Notes: generated by a model from the sequence alone, not told the origin. A stretch of DNA of 8,527 nt from Bacillota bacterium (GCA_023402915.1 JAEYFO010000147.1:1-8527), one strand, 5' to 3'; positions 1 through 5,521 are shown, counted from the stretch's first letter. A program made the numbers and translations.

Positions 1-120
1 CGCAGCGCCGAGGGCAAGCTCAACGTTTCGCCTGCGGCGGACGACCCGCTCCAGAGCGGAGATTTTCTCATTATGCTCGCGCCCAAAACCATGCTGGAAA
101 AGCTGGACGCCATCGGGTAA
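1..120 (+). CDS. C-terminal end of a TrkA-C/RCK-type regulator or K+ channel subunit (partial)
   Basis: An open frame enters from the left edge in frame 1 and ends at TAA 118-120, leaving the last 39 residues. The segment GKLNVSPAADDPLQSGDFLI followed by MLAPKTMLEKL has the shape of the end of a TrkA-C (RCK_C) domain: a small beta hairpin, a proline, 'D..L.xGDxLI', then a short helix. In this family the domain senses ligands and sits in potassium channels, Trk/Ktr uptake subunits or other ion transporters at the inner membrane face. Which of these it belongs to cannot be told from 39 residues. The start and any catalytic or transmembrane part lie outside the window. The frame and stop are certain; the family call is moderate. 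Confidence 0.6.
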   Translation, partial: RSAEGKLNVSPAADDPLQSGDFLIMLAPKTMLEKLDAIG

Positions 121-140
121 AAGCGTAAATTTTGAAGAAA

Positions 141-174
141 ACCGTCAAAAGACGCCGGTGATGGGATTTTTTTT
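141..174 (+). terminator. Possible terminator of the TrkA-C-like gene
   Basis: A small hairpin CGTC-AAAA-GACG (143-154), alternatively extended by ACCG/CGGT (141-144/156-159), precedes a run of eight T (167-174) shortly after the stop at 120. The stem is short and the T-run starts 7-12 nt after it, so this is a weak match to the Rho-independent pattern. Confidence 0.33.
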
Positions 175-244
175 GAAAAATTTCAAATGGAAAAATTTCA
201 AAAAGGAAAAAGCCTTTCGCCAAAAAACGCGCCCGAAAGCACGC

Positions 245-285
245 AAAAAAGACCGTAAAAAGACCGCAAGCGAAAAAGCCTGCGG
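245..285 (-). terminator. Possible terminator of the histidine phosphatase gene
   Basis: Read on the minus strand, CCGCA (285-281) pairs with TGCGG (268-264) around a 12-nt loop, followed at once by TCTTTTTACGG and another run of six T. It lies about 100 nt beyond the phosphatase stop. The stem is only 5 bp, so the call is tentative. Confidence 0.35.
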
Positions 286-381
286 CCTTTGTCTGTTTTG
301 GAAAAGAAAAGAAGCGCGCTGCGGCCGCGAACAGGCGGACGAAACAGCGAAAGGGGCGGGATGTTCCGGCGGGAAGCTCCC

Positions 382-1110
382 TTAATCGTGGCGCTGTTCG
401 CTGTTGCGGAACGTTTCGCAGAAGCGGGCGGCAAAGGAAGGCTGTTCTCCGGCGGCGTAGAGGTGGGAAATGTCGCCGAAGGAGAGCATCCGGAAGGAGG
501 CGACGCCCTCGCGGCGCTCCTCGGTGGCCAGCGTCGTCACGGACGTGGGGGCGGCGCAGCTGCCGTGCCACAGCACCATGGGCGAAAGGCCCAGCAGATG
601 GCTGAGCACCACGCAGGTCAGGCCGAAATGGCACACAAAGACGATGGTGTCCTCGTTGGGCGCTTCGGCGCGGTAAAGGTTGCCTTCGCGCACGTAGCCG
701 TGGCGGGCAAGCACTGCGTCCAGACCGGTATGCACCTCGTCAAGGTAGGTTTTCATGTCCGCTTCGGCAAAAATCGGCACTTCAAACCAGTGATCCTTGT
801 CATAGAAGCGCGGCTCCGCCGTCCACTCCTGCGGCAGCCAGTCCCAGGCGTTGTCCGCGGCGGAGGGGGTGGGCTTATGGATGACCGGGCCGAATTCCCG
901 CAGCCAGGGCAGGAGCTCCGGCGTGCGGCCGGTCTTTTTGCCGGTGGCGCGGAACGTGTCCTGCGCGCGGCCCATGGGCGAGCAGTAAAACGCCTTGACG
1001 GGCAGGGCGGACAGGCGGCTGGACAGCAGTTCCGCTTCCTTCCAGCCGGTTTCGGTCAGGGAGTCGATGGAGTAGTCAGGATCGCCGTGGCGAACGAGCA
1101 GCAGCTTCAT
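382..1110 (-). CDS. Histidine phosphatase family protein (phosphoglycerate mutase-like)
   Basis: A 242-residue cytoplasmic enzyme of the histidine phosphatase superfamily, which removes phosphate through a phosphohistidine intermediate. The N-terminus MKLLLVRHGD carries the RHG motif (R7, H8, G9), H8 being the phosphate acceptor. SPMGRAQDT gives the second arginine (R48), E72 in WLREFG is the likely acid, and H161 in VCHFG is the second catalytic histidine. All core residues are present and the length is usual for the branch. The substrate cannot be predicted; members include sugar-phosphate phosphatases, cobalamin-pathway phosphatases and broad-specificity enzymes. The frame stays open upstream to 1314, but start 1110 is chosen because AGGAGG lies 7 nt before it (1118-1123) and the protein begins directly with the family's first beta strand. 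No cobalamin or sugar genes are adjacent, and it appears to be monocistronic. Confidence 0.93.
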   Translation of the reverse strand: MKLLLVRHGDPDYSIDSLTETGWKEAELLSSRLSALPVKAFYCSPMGRAQDTFRATGKKTGRTPELLPWLREFGPVIHKPTPSAADNAWDWLPQEWTAEPRFYDKDHWFEVPIFAEADMKTYLDEVHTGLDAVLARHGYVREGNLYRAEAPNEDTIVFVCHFGLTCVVLSHLLGLSPMVLWHGSCAAPTSVTTLATEERREGVASFRMLSFGDISHLYAAGEQPSFAARFCETFRNSEQRHD

Positions 1111-1185
1111 GGGGAGTCCTCCTGAAAAATGAAAAATGCGATCGCAGGAAGAAAAAGCCTGCGGGGATAACGTTTGCGCACTGGA

Positions 1186-1214
1186 AGCATACCACAAAAC
1201 CGCCGGGAAATCCA
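1186..1214 (-). promoter_or_regulatory. Predicted promoter of the histidine phosphatase gene
   Basis: On the minus strand, TTTTGTGG-TATGCT gives a TRTG/extended -10 with -10 TATGCT at 1191-1186. The hexamer 17 bp upstream, TGGATT, is a poor -35. The implied leader is about 70 nt and includes a 6-bp hairpin CGCAGG/CCTGCG (1143-1163). Confidence 0.45.
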
Positions 1215-1244
1215 GTGGGGAGGGGAATTTTGTGCAGGAAAAGA

Positions 1245-1281
1245 CAAAAAGAAAAAAGGCCAGCGCGCAGGGGCGTTGGCC
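1245..1281 (-). terminator. Rho-independent terminator downstream of the XRE repressor gene
   Basis: On the minus strand GGCCAACG (1281-1274) pairs with CGCTGGCC (1265-1258), 8 bp with one G-U, and is followed by TTTTTTCTTTTTGTC. Closer to the stop there is a second, AT-rich hairpin, CTTTTGA/TCAAAAG (1315-1336), followed by GTGCTTTTT. The GC-rich hairpin is the stronger one. It separates the repressor from the phosphatase gene downstream on the same strand. Confidence 0.8.
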
Positions 1282-1342
1282 GGAAAAGTCCGGTTTGAAT
1301 TTGGGAAAAAGCACCTTTTGAAGAAAGGATCAAAAGAAAAAA

Positions 1343-1672
1343 TCACAGCTCCTGCTCGGCGACCCAGCGGACGAAATTCTGTGTCAATTCCAGCTGCCCG
1401 GGCGTGAGCGCGCGCAGCTCTTCCGCCACGCTCTGCCAGGCGTCGCCGCCCTCCCGCCGAACTGTGCCGACAAGGAATTCGTCCGGCGTGGTTTCAAGCG
1501 CCAAAGCCAGCCGCATGAGCACTTCCGTGGAGGGAATGGAGTAGCCGCGTTCGATCACGGAAAGATATTTGTATCCGATTTTTGCCCGTTCTTCCACTTC
1601 GGACTGCTTCAGCCCCAGCTCGCGCCTGCGGCGGGCAATGCGACGGCCGATCTCCTGATAATCCAATTTCAT
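1343..1672 (-). CDS. XRE/Cro-C1 family helix-turn-helix transcriptional regulator
   Basis: A 109-residue DNA-binding protein. Residues 8-66 form a standard HTH_3 (Cro/C1) domain: IGRRIARRRRELGLKQSEVE, then a recognition-helix region around GYKYLSVIERGYSIPS, then VLMRLALALETTPDEFL. A short charged, mostly helical tail of about 40 residues follows, too small for a sensor domain, so it is more likely a simple repressor than a ligand-binding one. Start 1672 is preferred because GAGGTG (1683-1678) sits 5 nt upstream and the longer version's extra residues would come from DNA containing the predicted promoter. It is divergent from the PH-like membrane protein at 1835, and the shared 162-bp region holds both promoters plus an inverted repeat, so self-regulation and control of the neighbour are plausible but unproven. 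Confidence 0.93.
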   Translation of the reverse strand: MKLDYQEIGRRIARRRRELGLKQSEVEERAKIGYKYLSVIERGYSIPSTEVLMRLALALETTPDEFLVGTVRREGGDAWQSVAEELRALTPGQLELTQNFVRWVAEQEL

Positions 1673-1675
1673 AAC

Positions 1676-1726
1676 AGCACCTCGTTTTGTCATTATAGCC
1701 TGAATTGTGACCACGCAAAACGTGCT
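1676..1726. promoter_or_regulatory. Imperfect inverted repeat spanning the XRE promoter (candidate operator)
   Basis: On the minus strand AGCACGTTTTG (1726-1716) is mirrored by CAAAACGAGGTGCT (1689-1676), which is the exact reverse complement apart from a 3-nt insertion that forms part of the ribosome binding site. The arms flank the TATAAT box. The geometry suits a repressor binding over its own promoter. If transcription began further upstream, the two arms could instead pair in the mRNA and hide the ribosome binding site. Confidence 0.4.
1692..1720 (-). promoter_or_regulatory. Predicted promoter of the XRE regulator gene
   Basis: The minus strand has a perfect -10, TATAAT, at 1697-1692. 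The hexamer 17 bp upstream (1720-1715, TTTTGC) is a poor -35. A start near 1685 would give a leader of about 13 nt that still holds the GAGGTG ribosome binding site. The weak -35 could indicate dependence on an activator, or simply a moderate promoter. Confidence 0.55.
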
Positions 1727-1743
1727 ACAAAAAGGAATCTTTC

Positions 1744-1772
1744 TTGACAAACGAATAAATCCGGCTTAAAAT
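1744..1772 (+). promoter_or_regulatory. Strong sigma-A promoter of the PH-like membrane protein gene
   Basis: A perfect -35 TTGACA (1744-1749), a 17-bp spacer and -10 TAAAAT (1767-1772) one base off consensus. This is the best -35/-10 pair in the window. Transcription would begin near 1779, about 55 nt before the chosen start codon. Confidence 0.8.
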
Positions 1773-1834
1773 AAAAAAGTCAACATATGGTTGGATTTTC
1801 TGCTGCTATAGGGATGGAAAGGATGTGCAATTTT

Positions 1835-2326
1835 ATGGAAAACACTCTGGGAAAGCTGCTGGTCTCAACAAAATCGGTGGCCGGCGGGCGCAAGACGACG
1901 GTTCTGGTGAGCGCTGTGCTGTCTTATCTGCTGGCGATATTCCTTCTTGCGAACGGACACGCCTTTGAAAAAATGCTCAACAGCGTTTCTGCGGGAAAGA
2001 TCGCGCAGATCGTCCTTGTCGCATGGCTGGTGGGCTTTGCGACGTACCAGCTGCTCTCTGTGTTTCGTTCCGCCCGTTCCTACTGCTCTGTCTACGAAAA
2101 TGGCGTGACCGGCGTGACGGGGCCAAGCGCCAACGACTTGAAGGCGGCCATGCGGAGTTTTGAGATCGGATACGACGAGATCCTCAACGTGACGGAATCC
2201 GGAAAGACCCTCTGCCTCTATACGCCCTATGAAAAATATACCGTTCTGGCGTTGGCGAACCGCGCCGAGGCGCTGCGGGAGATCCGCGCGCGGATGTGCG
2301 GAAAGAAGAACGGCGCCGCGTCCTGA
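1835..2326 (+). CDS. Two-helix membrane protein with a PH-like cytoplasmic domain, function unknown
   Basis: 163 residues. Two hydrophobic segments, about 21-40 (TTVLVSAVLSYLLAIFLLAN) and 55-78 (KIAQIVLVAWLVGFATYQLL), are joined by a short loop. A soluble domain of about 70 residues follows: SVYENGVTGV, then FEIGYDEILNV, then a strand rich in hydrophobics, then ALANRAEALREIRARM. This order (beta strands, 'Y.eI..V', a final helix) resembles the bacterial PH-like domains common in small membrane proteins of Firmicutes, but the match is by eye. In-frame ATGs occur at 1787, 1814 and 1823. Start 1835 is chosen because AAAGGATGTG (1818-1827) matches the anti-Shine-Dalgarno at nine of ten bases with a 7-nt spacer. 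It is a single gene with its own strong promoter and a terminator just after it, divergent from the XRE regulator. Confidence 0.8.
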   Translation: MENTLGKLLVSTKSVAGGRKTTVLVSAVLSYLLAIFLLANGHAFEKMLNSVSAGKIAQIVLVAWLVGFATYQLLSVFRSARSYCSVYENGVTGVTGPSANDLKAAMRSFEIGYDEILNVTESGKTLCLYTPYEKYTVLALANRAEALREIRARMCGKKNGAAS

Positions 2327-2361
2327 AAAGAATGCGCCCCGTTGACGGGCGGAAACAGAAG

Positions 2362-2404
2362 CTCCCCTGTGTGCCGAGGATGGCAGCAGGGGAGTTTGCG
2401 TTTT
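2362..2404 (+). terminator. Rho-independent terminator of the PH-like membrane protein gene
   Basis: CTCCCCTG (2362-2369) pairs perfectly with CAGGGGAG (2387-2394), with an inner TGCC/GGCA extension, followed by TTTGCGTTTT. It starts 36 nt after the stop codon. Confidence 0.8.
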
Positions 2405-2468
2405 GGAAGGACGACCTGTTTGGTGGCAGAGACGATGTTTTTTTGAGGGAAGCCTGAGCCGGAAAAAG

Positions 2469-2490
2469 AAAAATGGGTGAAAAATGGGTG
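2469..2490 (+). repeat. Two-copy 11-bp tandem repeat
   Basis: AAAAATGGGTG occurs twice head to tail (2469-2479 and 2480-2490) in the spacer between two convergent genes. It is probably a simple slippage duplication. Confidence 0.7.
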
Positions 2491-2500
2491 AACGGAAAGC

Positions 2501-2534
2501 AAGAAAAACACCCCCGCAAAATTCTGCGGGGGTG
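2501..2534 (-). terminator. Rho-independent terminator of the iron-sulfur operon
   Basis: On the minus strand CACCCCCGCA (2534-2525) pairs perfectly over 10 bp with TGCGGGGGTG (2518-2509), with loop GAATTT, followed by TTTTTCTT. It lies 30 nt beyond the GGGtGRT stop codon, so the two-gene operon ends here. Confidence 0.92.
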
Positions 2535-2563
2535 CGCTGCGCCGCTGGGACGCTGAAAAGCCC

Positions 2564-3562
2564 TTACTTGGATGCCTGCTCGATGGCAACGGCCACGGCG
2601 ACGGAAGCGCCGACCATGGGGTTGTTGCCCATGCCGATCAGACCCATCATTTCCACGTGAGCGGGAACGGAGGAGGAACCGGCGAACTGCGCGTCAGAGT
2701 GCATGCGGCCCATGGTGTCGGTCATGCCATAGGAAGCGGGGCCGGCGGCCATGTGGTCGGGATGCAGGGTACGGCCCGTGCCGCCGCCGGAAGCGACGGA
2801 GAAGTACTTCTTGCCGTTTTCGACGCACCACTTTTTGTAGGTGCCGGCCACGGGATGCTGGAAGCGGGTGGGGTTGGTGGAGTTGCCGGTGATGGAAACA
2901 TCCACAGCCTCGTGGCGCATGATGGCGACGCCTTCGTTCACGTCGTCAGCGCCGTAGCACTTGACCTTGGCGCGGTCGCCGTCGGAATAGGCCTTCTCAA
3001 AGAGGATGGTCAGCTTGTCCGTGCCGTGATCGTAGGCGGTCTCGACGAAGGTGAAGCCGTTGATGCGGCTGATGATCTTGGCGGCGTCCTTGCCCAGGCC
3101 GTTGAGGATGACGCGCAGGGGCTTGGTGCGGACCTTGTTGGCCTTCAGGGCGATACCGATGGCGCCTTCGGCGGCGGCAAAGGACTCGTGACCGGCCAGG
3201 AAGGCGAAGCAGTCGGTCTCTTCGCGCAGCAGCATGGCGGCCAGATTGCCGTGGCCCAGACCGACCTTGCGCTGGTCGGCGACGGAGCCGGGGATGCAGA
3301 ACGCCTGCAGGCCCTCGCCCAGGCACTCGGCGGCGGTGGCGGCAACGGTCACGCCCTTCTTGATGGCGATGGCGGCGCCGAGGGTGTAAGCCCAAACGGC
3401 GTTGTCAAAGCAGATGGGCTGAATGCCGCGGACAATGGCTTCCACGTCAATGCCCTTGTCCAGGCACAGCTGACGGGCGGCGTCCAGATCGGCGATGCCG
3501 TACTGCGCGAGCACCTTTTCGATCTGGGGAATTCTTCTTTCGTAGCTTTCAAACATGGCCAT
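2564..3562 (-). CDS. GGGtGRT protein, partner of the NifU-like scaffold
   Basis: 332 residues, soluble, with no signal peptide or membrane segment. The naming motif GGGTGRT is at residues 259-265 within SVASGGGTGRTLHPDH. The C-terminal third is rich in Gly, Met and Ser (PASYGMTDTMGRMHSDAQFA, then GLIGMGNNPMVGAS). Seven cysteines are present (33, 51, 80, 89, 118, 202, 246) without a close CxxC pair. From memory, this is a conserved family of unknown biochemical role encoded beside a NifU-like protein in anaerobes. A role in iron-sulfur or metal handling is inferred only from that neighbour. The glycine-rich loop could bind a nucleotide or phosphate, but it is not a standard P-loop (no GK[ST]). 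Start 3562 has GAGGTG (3575-3570) 7 nt upstream; the second ATG at 3556 is less well placed. It follows the scaffold gene after 26 bp and ends before a strong terminator, so it is the last gene of the operon. Confidence 0.9.
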   Translation of the reverse strand: MAMFESYERRIPQIEKVLAQYGIADLDAARQLCLDKGIDVEAIVRGIQPICFDNAVWAYTLGAAIAIKKGVTVAATAAECLGEGLQAFCIPGSVADQRKVGLGHGNLAAMLLREETDCFAFLAGHESFAAAEGAIGIALKANKVRTKPLRVILNGLGKDAAKIISRINGFTFVETAYDHGTDKLTILFEKAYSDGDRAKVKCYGADDVNEGVAIMRHEAVDVSITGNSTNPTRFQHPVAGTYKKWCVENGKKYFSVASGGGTGRTLHPDHMAAGPASYGMTDTMGRMHSDAQFAGSSSVPAHVEMMGLIGMGNNPMVGASVAVAVAIEQASK

Positions 3563-3588
3563 TTTCGTTCACCTCTTATTGTCTTTCA

Positions 3589-4281
3589 TTACTGCTTGCG
3601 GGGATCGATCACGGTGACGGCTTCCGCAAAACGGCCGTAAGTACCGGTGTTCTTGGCGAGCGCTTCGTTGGCGTCCATGCCCTTCTTGATGGCGTCCATC
3701 ATTTTGCCGAGGGAGACGAACTGATAGCCGATGACTTCGCCGTCGGCGTCCAGACCGATCTTGAGGACGTAGCCTTCCGCCATTTCGAGGTAGCGAACGC
3801 CCTTGGCCTTCGTGCCGTACATGGTGCCGACCTGGCTGCGCAGGCCCTTGCCCAGGTCTTCAAGACCCGCGCCGATGGGCAGACCGTCGTCAGAGAACGC
3901 GGACTGGGAACGGCCATAGACGATCTGAAGGAACAGAGCCTTCATGGCGTCGTTGATCGCGTCGCAGACCAGGTCGAGGTTGAGGGCCTCAAGGATGGTC
4001 TTGCCGGGCAGGATCTCGGAAGCCATGGCGGCGGAGTGGGTCATGCCGGAGCAGCCGACCGTCTCGACGAGCGCTTCTTCGATGATGCCTTTTTTGATGT
4101 TGAGGGTCAGCTTGCACGCGCCCTGCTGGGGTGCGCAGTGGCCGACGCCGTGGGTCAGGCCGGAGATGTCCTTGATCTCCTTGGCATGGGTCCACTGGCC
4201 TTCCTGGGGGATGGCGGCGTTTTCATGGGTTGCGCCCTGCTTGACGCATACCATTTCTTCCACTTCTTTGGAATACTGCAT
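3589..4281 (-). CDS. NifU/IscU-like iron-sulfur cluster assembly scaffold protein
   Basis: 230 residues. MQYSKEVEEMV at the start and the region 45-115 resemble the NifU N-terminal/IscU fold, on which Fe-S clusters are built before transfer to apoproteins. GHCAPQQGACKLTLNIKKG (48 onward) matches the position of the first scaffold cysteine, and VGCSGMTHSAAMAS (76-88) matches the second (IscU GCGxAIAS). Cysteines are C12, C49, C56, C77 and C106. The HC motif that normally brings the third cysteine is not seen; LPIGAGLEDLG stands about where it would be. A C-terminal extension of about 80 residues (YVLKIGLDADGEVIGYQFVS onward) is absent from plain IscU (about 130 residues). The frame opens 15 codons earlier, but 4281 has AAGGAGG (4297-4291) 9 nt upstream. 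It is the first gene of an operon with the GGGtGRT protein. No cysteine desulfurase is nearby, so sulfur would have to come from elsewhere. Confidence 0.88.
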   Translation of the reverse strand: MQYSKEVEEMVCVKQGATHENAAIPQEGQWTHAKEIKDISGLTHGVGHCAPQQGACKLTLNIKKGIIEEALVETVGCSGMTHSAAMASEILPGKTILEALNLDLVCDAINDAMKALFLQIVYGRSQSAFSDDGLPIGAGLEDLGKGLRSQVGTMYGTKAKGVRYLEMAEGYVLKIGLDADGEVIGYQFVSLGKMMDAIKKGMDANEALAKNTGTYGRFAEAVTVIDPRKQ

Positions 4282-4329
4282 CGTGTGTGTCCTCCTTATG
4301 GTGAAGAGTTGCAAAAAGCCTTTCAAAAG

Positions 4330-4344
4330 GGGCGAAAAGCGCCC
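4330..4344 (-). promoter_or_regulatory. Terminator-like hairpin in the leader of the iron-sulfur operon
   Basis: In the minus-strand leader, GGGCG-CTTTT-CGCCC (4344-4330) is followed by CTTTTGAAAGGCTTTTTGC, which itself can form CCTT-TTGA-AAGG. A second GC-rich hairpin, GCCGC/GCGGC (4371-4356), lies closer to the transcription start. The layout is compatible with attenuation but also with simple GC-rich leader structure. I recognise no riboswitch consensus. Confidence 0.35.
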
Positions 4345-4381
4345 GCGCGCCTGCGGCCGCCTGACCGCGGCGATTGCTTAA

Positions 4382-4410
4382 ATATTATCACAAACCGGAC
4401 AAACCGTCCA
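4382..4410 (-). promoter_or_regulatory. Predicted promoter of the iron-sulfur operon
   Basis: On the minus strand TTTGTGA-TAATAT gives a TRTG-type -10 (TAATAT, 4387-4382). TGGACG (4410-4405) is a partial -35 at a 17-bp spacing. Transcription would start near 4375, giving a leader of about 94 nt. The -35 lies inside an inverted repeat (4395-4418). Confidence 0.5.
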
Positions 4411-4418
4411 GCGTCCGG
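4395..4418. promoter_or_regulatory. Inverted repeat CCGGAC-N12-GTCCGG over the iron-sulfur promoter (candidate operator)
   Basis: CCGGAC (4395-4400) and GTCCGG (4413-4418) are perfect 6-bp arms whose centres are 18 bp apart. An inner GGAC-N5-GTCC (4397-4409) shares the left arm. The site covers the -35 and spacer of the predicted minus-strand promoter. An iron or redox regulator would be an attractive ligand given the operon, but the sequence does not resemble the IscR or Fur consensus I know. Confidence 0.4.
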
Positions 4419-4449
4419 CGAGATTTACTGTTTATTCACACCATAGTCC

Positions 4450-4468
4450 GCCGGGATTGTGATATACT
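4450..4468 (+). promoter_or_regulatory. Extended -10 promoter of the exported protein gene
   Basis: GCCGGGATTGTGATATACT contains TGTGA-TATACT, a full TRTG/extended -10 with -10 at 4463-4468. No good -35 is visible at 16-18 bp. The first 16 bases are identical to the block upstream of the L,D-transpeptidase gene (5842-5857). The implied leader is about 90 nt. Confidence 0.6.
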
Positions 4469-4501
4469 GGAAGCACAGGCGGGTGCGCCCTCCTTGCGGC
4501 T

Positions 4502-4521
4502 GGGGCGAAACGCTTCGTCCC
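4502..4521 (+). promoter_or_regulatory. Stable hairpin in the leader of the exported protein gene
   Basis: GGGGCGAA (4502-4509) pairs with TTCGTCCC (4514-4521), 8 bp with one G-U and a 4-nt loop ACGC, about 46 nt before the start codon. No T-run follows, so it is not a terminator. It may stabilise the mRNA or serve as a protein or ligand site. No known riboswitch is recognised. Confidence 0.4.
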
Positions 4522-4567
4522 GGGGCGGAGAAACCGTCCTATCTTAGTATAACTGTGGAGTGACCAA

Positions 4568-5521
4568 ATGAAAAGCAGAATGTTTTTGCAAAAAGCGGGA
4601 AGATTTTTTCTGGCGCTCGTGTGCGCGCTGAGCCTGCTCGGCTCGGTGGCCGCTGCGCCCGCCGCTTCGCGAAAAAGCGGCGCCGAAGTGATCTCTCCGC
4701 TCCTCTATGTCGAAAAAGTCCAGCGTTCCAACGTCCTGCCTCAGGCCGACGGCACGTTTGCCAGGGTGAAAAAGCTCCAGAAAGTCCCCGTGGGCGAGAT
4801 CGAGAGCTTCCTTGTGACGCTGCGCGCCTCGGAGCAGGCGCCGGAGGGCGAGAGCGCCACGGTCACGCTGACGGCGGAACATTACGACTTCACCAACTGC
4901 ACCCCCGTGCTGCTCATCCCCGTGGACGATACCTATTACGTCCGGCGGCTCAGCGGCGGCGAAGGGAAAGAGGGACAGATGAGCGTGGACGTGCGGGCGG
5001 AGTATCTGGGCGTGAACGCAAAATCCCCGGTGTATCTGTACGTGGAGGGGACGAAAAACAAAAAAGGCGGCACGGTCAAAGCCACGGTCGAGCGCTGCCG
5101 GGAAACGGCCTTCGCCTTTGGAACGTCCATCGCCGTGGGCAGCTATCTCATTGAAAAGCAGGGCGGCGAAGCCATGCCCGTGCAGGTGGCGCTCGGCATG
5201 GCCGGCATGGACGAAAAGGACACGGTCTATCTTGTTTCGGATGGAAAAACCGGAAAGGAAGTGCTCCGCCTCGTCGTGAAGGACGGCGCGCTGCTGGGCA
5301 TCGCCCGGGAGGAAAACGGCCTGGTGATGAGCCTGGAATACAGCCTGGAAAAGAAGTGCTACGTCTCCGTTCTGACCCGGAAAAAGCTGCTCGACAAGGC
5401 CACGGTGCTCGACGTGTTCCAGACGCTCGACGTCAGCTTTGTCAAAGCGCCGGACGAGGAGCGCTGGCTCGAAGCGCAGACCATTTATTCCACCAGCAAG
5501 ACCGTGCGGCTCAGGGGCTGA
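4568..5521 (+). CDS. Exported protein of unknown family
   Basis: 317 residues. The N-terminus is a clear Sec signal peptide: basic KSRMFLQKAGR, hydrophobic FFLALVCALSLLGSVA, and an AxA-type cleavage region near residue 30 (SVAAAPAAS). No lipobox cysteine, LPxTG motif or C-terminal membrane helix is present, so the mature protein should be released or loosely wall-bound. The remainder alternates hydrophobic and charged residues in short strands (ATVTLTAEHYDF, TPVLLIPVDDTYYV, SPVYLYVEG, KEVLRLVVKDGALL), suggesting a mostly beta, possibly Ig-like, fold. Two weakly similar halves may exist. I recognise no family or catalytic motif. Start 4568 has GGAG 7 nt upstream (4557-4560). Its promoter block is shared with the downstream L,D-transpeptidase gene, hinting at a cell-envelope role. 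Confidence 0.85.
   Translation: MKSRMFLQKAGRFFLALVCALSLLGSVAAAPAASRKSGAEVISPLLYVEKVQRSNVLPQADGTFARVKKLQKVPVGEIESFLVTLRASEQAPEGESATVTLTAEHYDFTNCTPVLLIPVDDTYYVRRLSGGEGKEGQMSVDVRAEYLGVNAKSPVYLYVEGTKNKKGGTVKATVERCRETAFAFGTSIAVGSYLIEKQGGEAMPVQVALGMAGMDEKDTVYLVSDGKTGKEVLRLVVKDGALLGIAREENGLVMSLEYSLEKKCYVSVLTRKKLLDKATVLDVFQTLDVSFVKAPDEERWLEAQTIYSTSKTVRLRG

Larger units (their letters stand above)
121..381. other. Purine-rich intergenic spacer with short repeats
   Basis: No convincing gene. The plus strand is strongly A/G-rich, and the open frames here translate to Lys/Arg-rich or Phe-rich low-complexity sequence with no ribosome binding site. It holds a possible plus-strand terminator (141-174), a perfect inverted repeat TTTGAAA-AA-TTTCAAA (172-187), a 13-bp unit repeated with period 15 (175-187 and 190-202), a tandem AAAAAGACCG (period 11, near 245-265), and a possible minus-strand terminator (245-285). 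Confidence 0.6.

Noticed and set aside
158..385. A 75-codon Lys/Arg-rich plus-strand frame
   Set aside because: It follows from the purine-rich spacer, has no ribosome binding site, and its composition changes at the edge of the phosphatase gene.
289..1125. A 278-codon plus-strand frame opposite the histidine phosphatase
   Set aside because: Antisense shadow rich in Gly, Arg and Val; the minus strand has all catalytic residues of the family.
1111..1314. Upstream extension of the histidine phosphatase to 1314
   Set aside because: The extra 68 residues would cross the predicted terminator and promoter, show no conserved features, and ATG 1110 has AGGAGG at the ideal distance.
2657..3640. A 327-codon plus-strand frame opposite the GGGtGRT gene
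   Set aside because: Gly/Val/Ala/Asp-rich low complexity typical of the antisense of a GC-rich gene; the minus strand encodes a recognisable protein with ribosome binding site and terminator.
4475..4567. Riboswitch in the leader of the exported protein gene
   Set aside because: Only a simple hairpin is seen; no match to the riboswitch consensus sequences I know, such as c-di-GMP, SAM, cobalamin or TPP.
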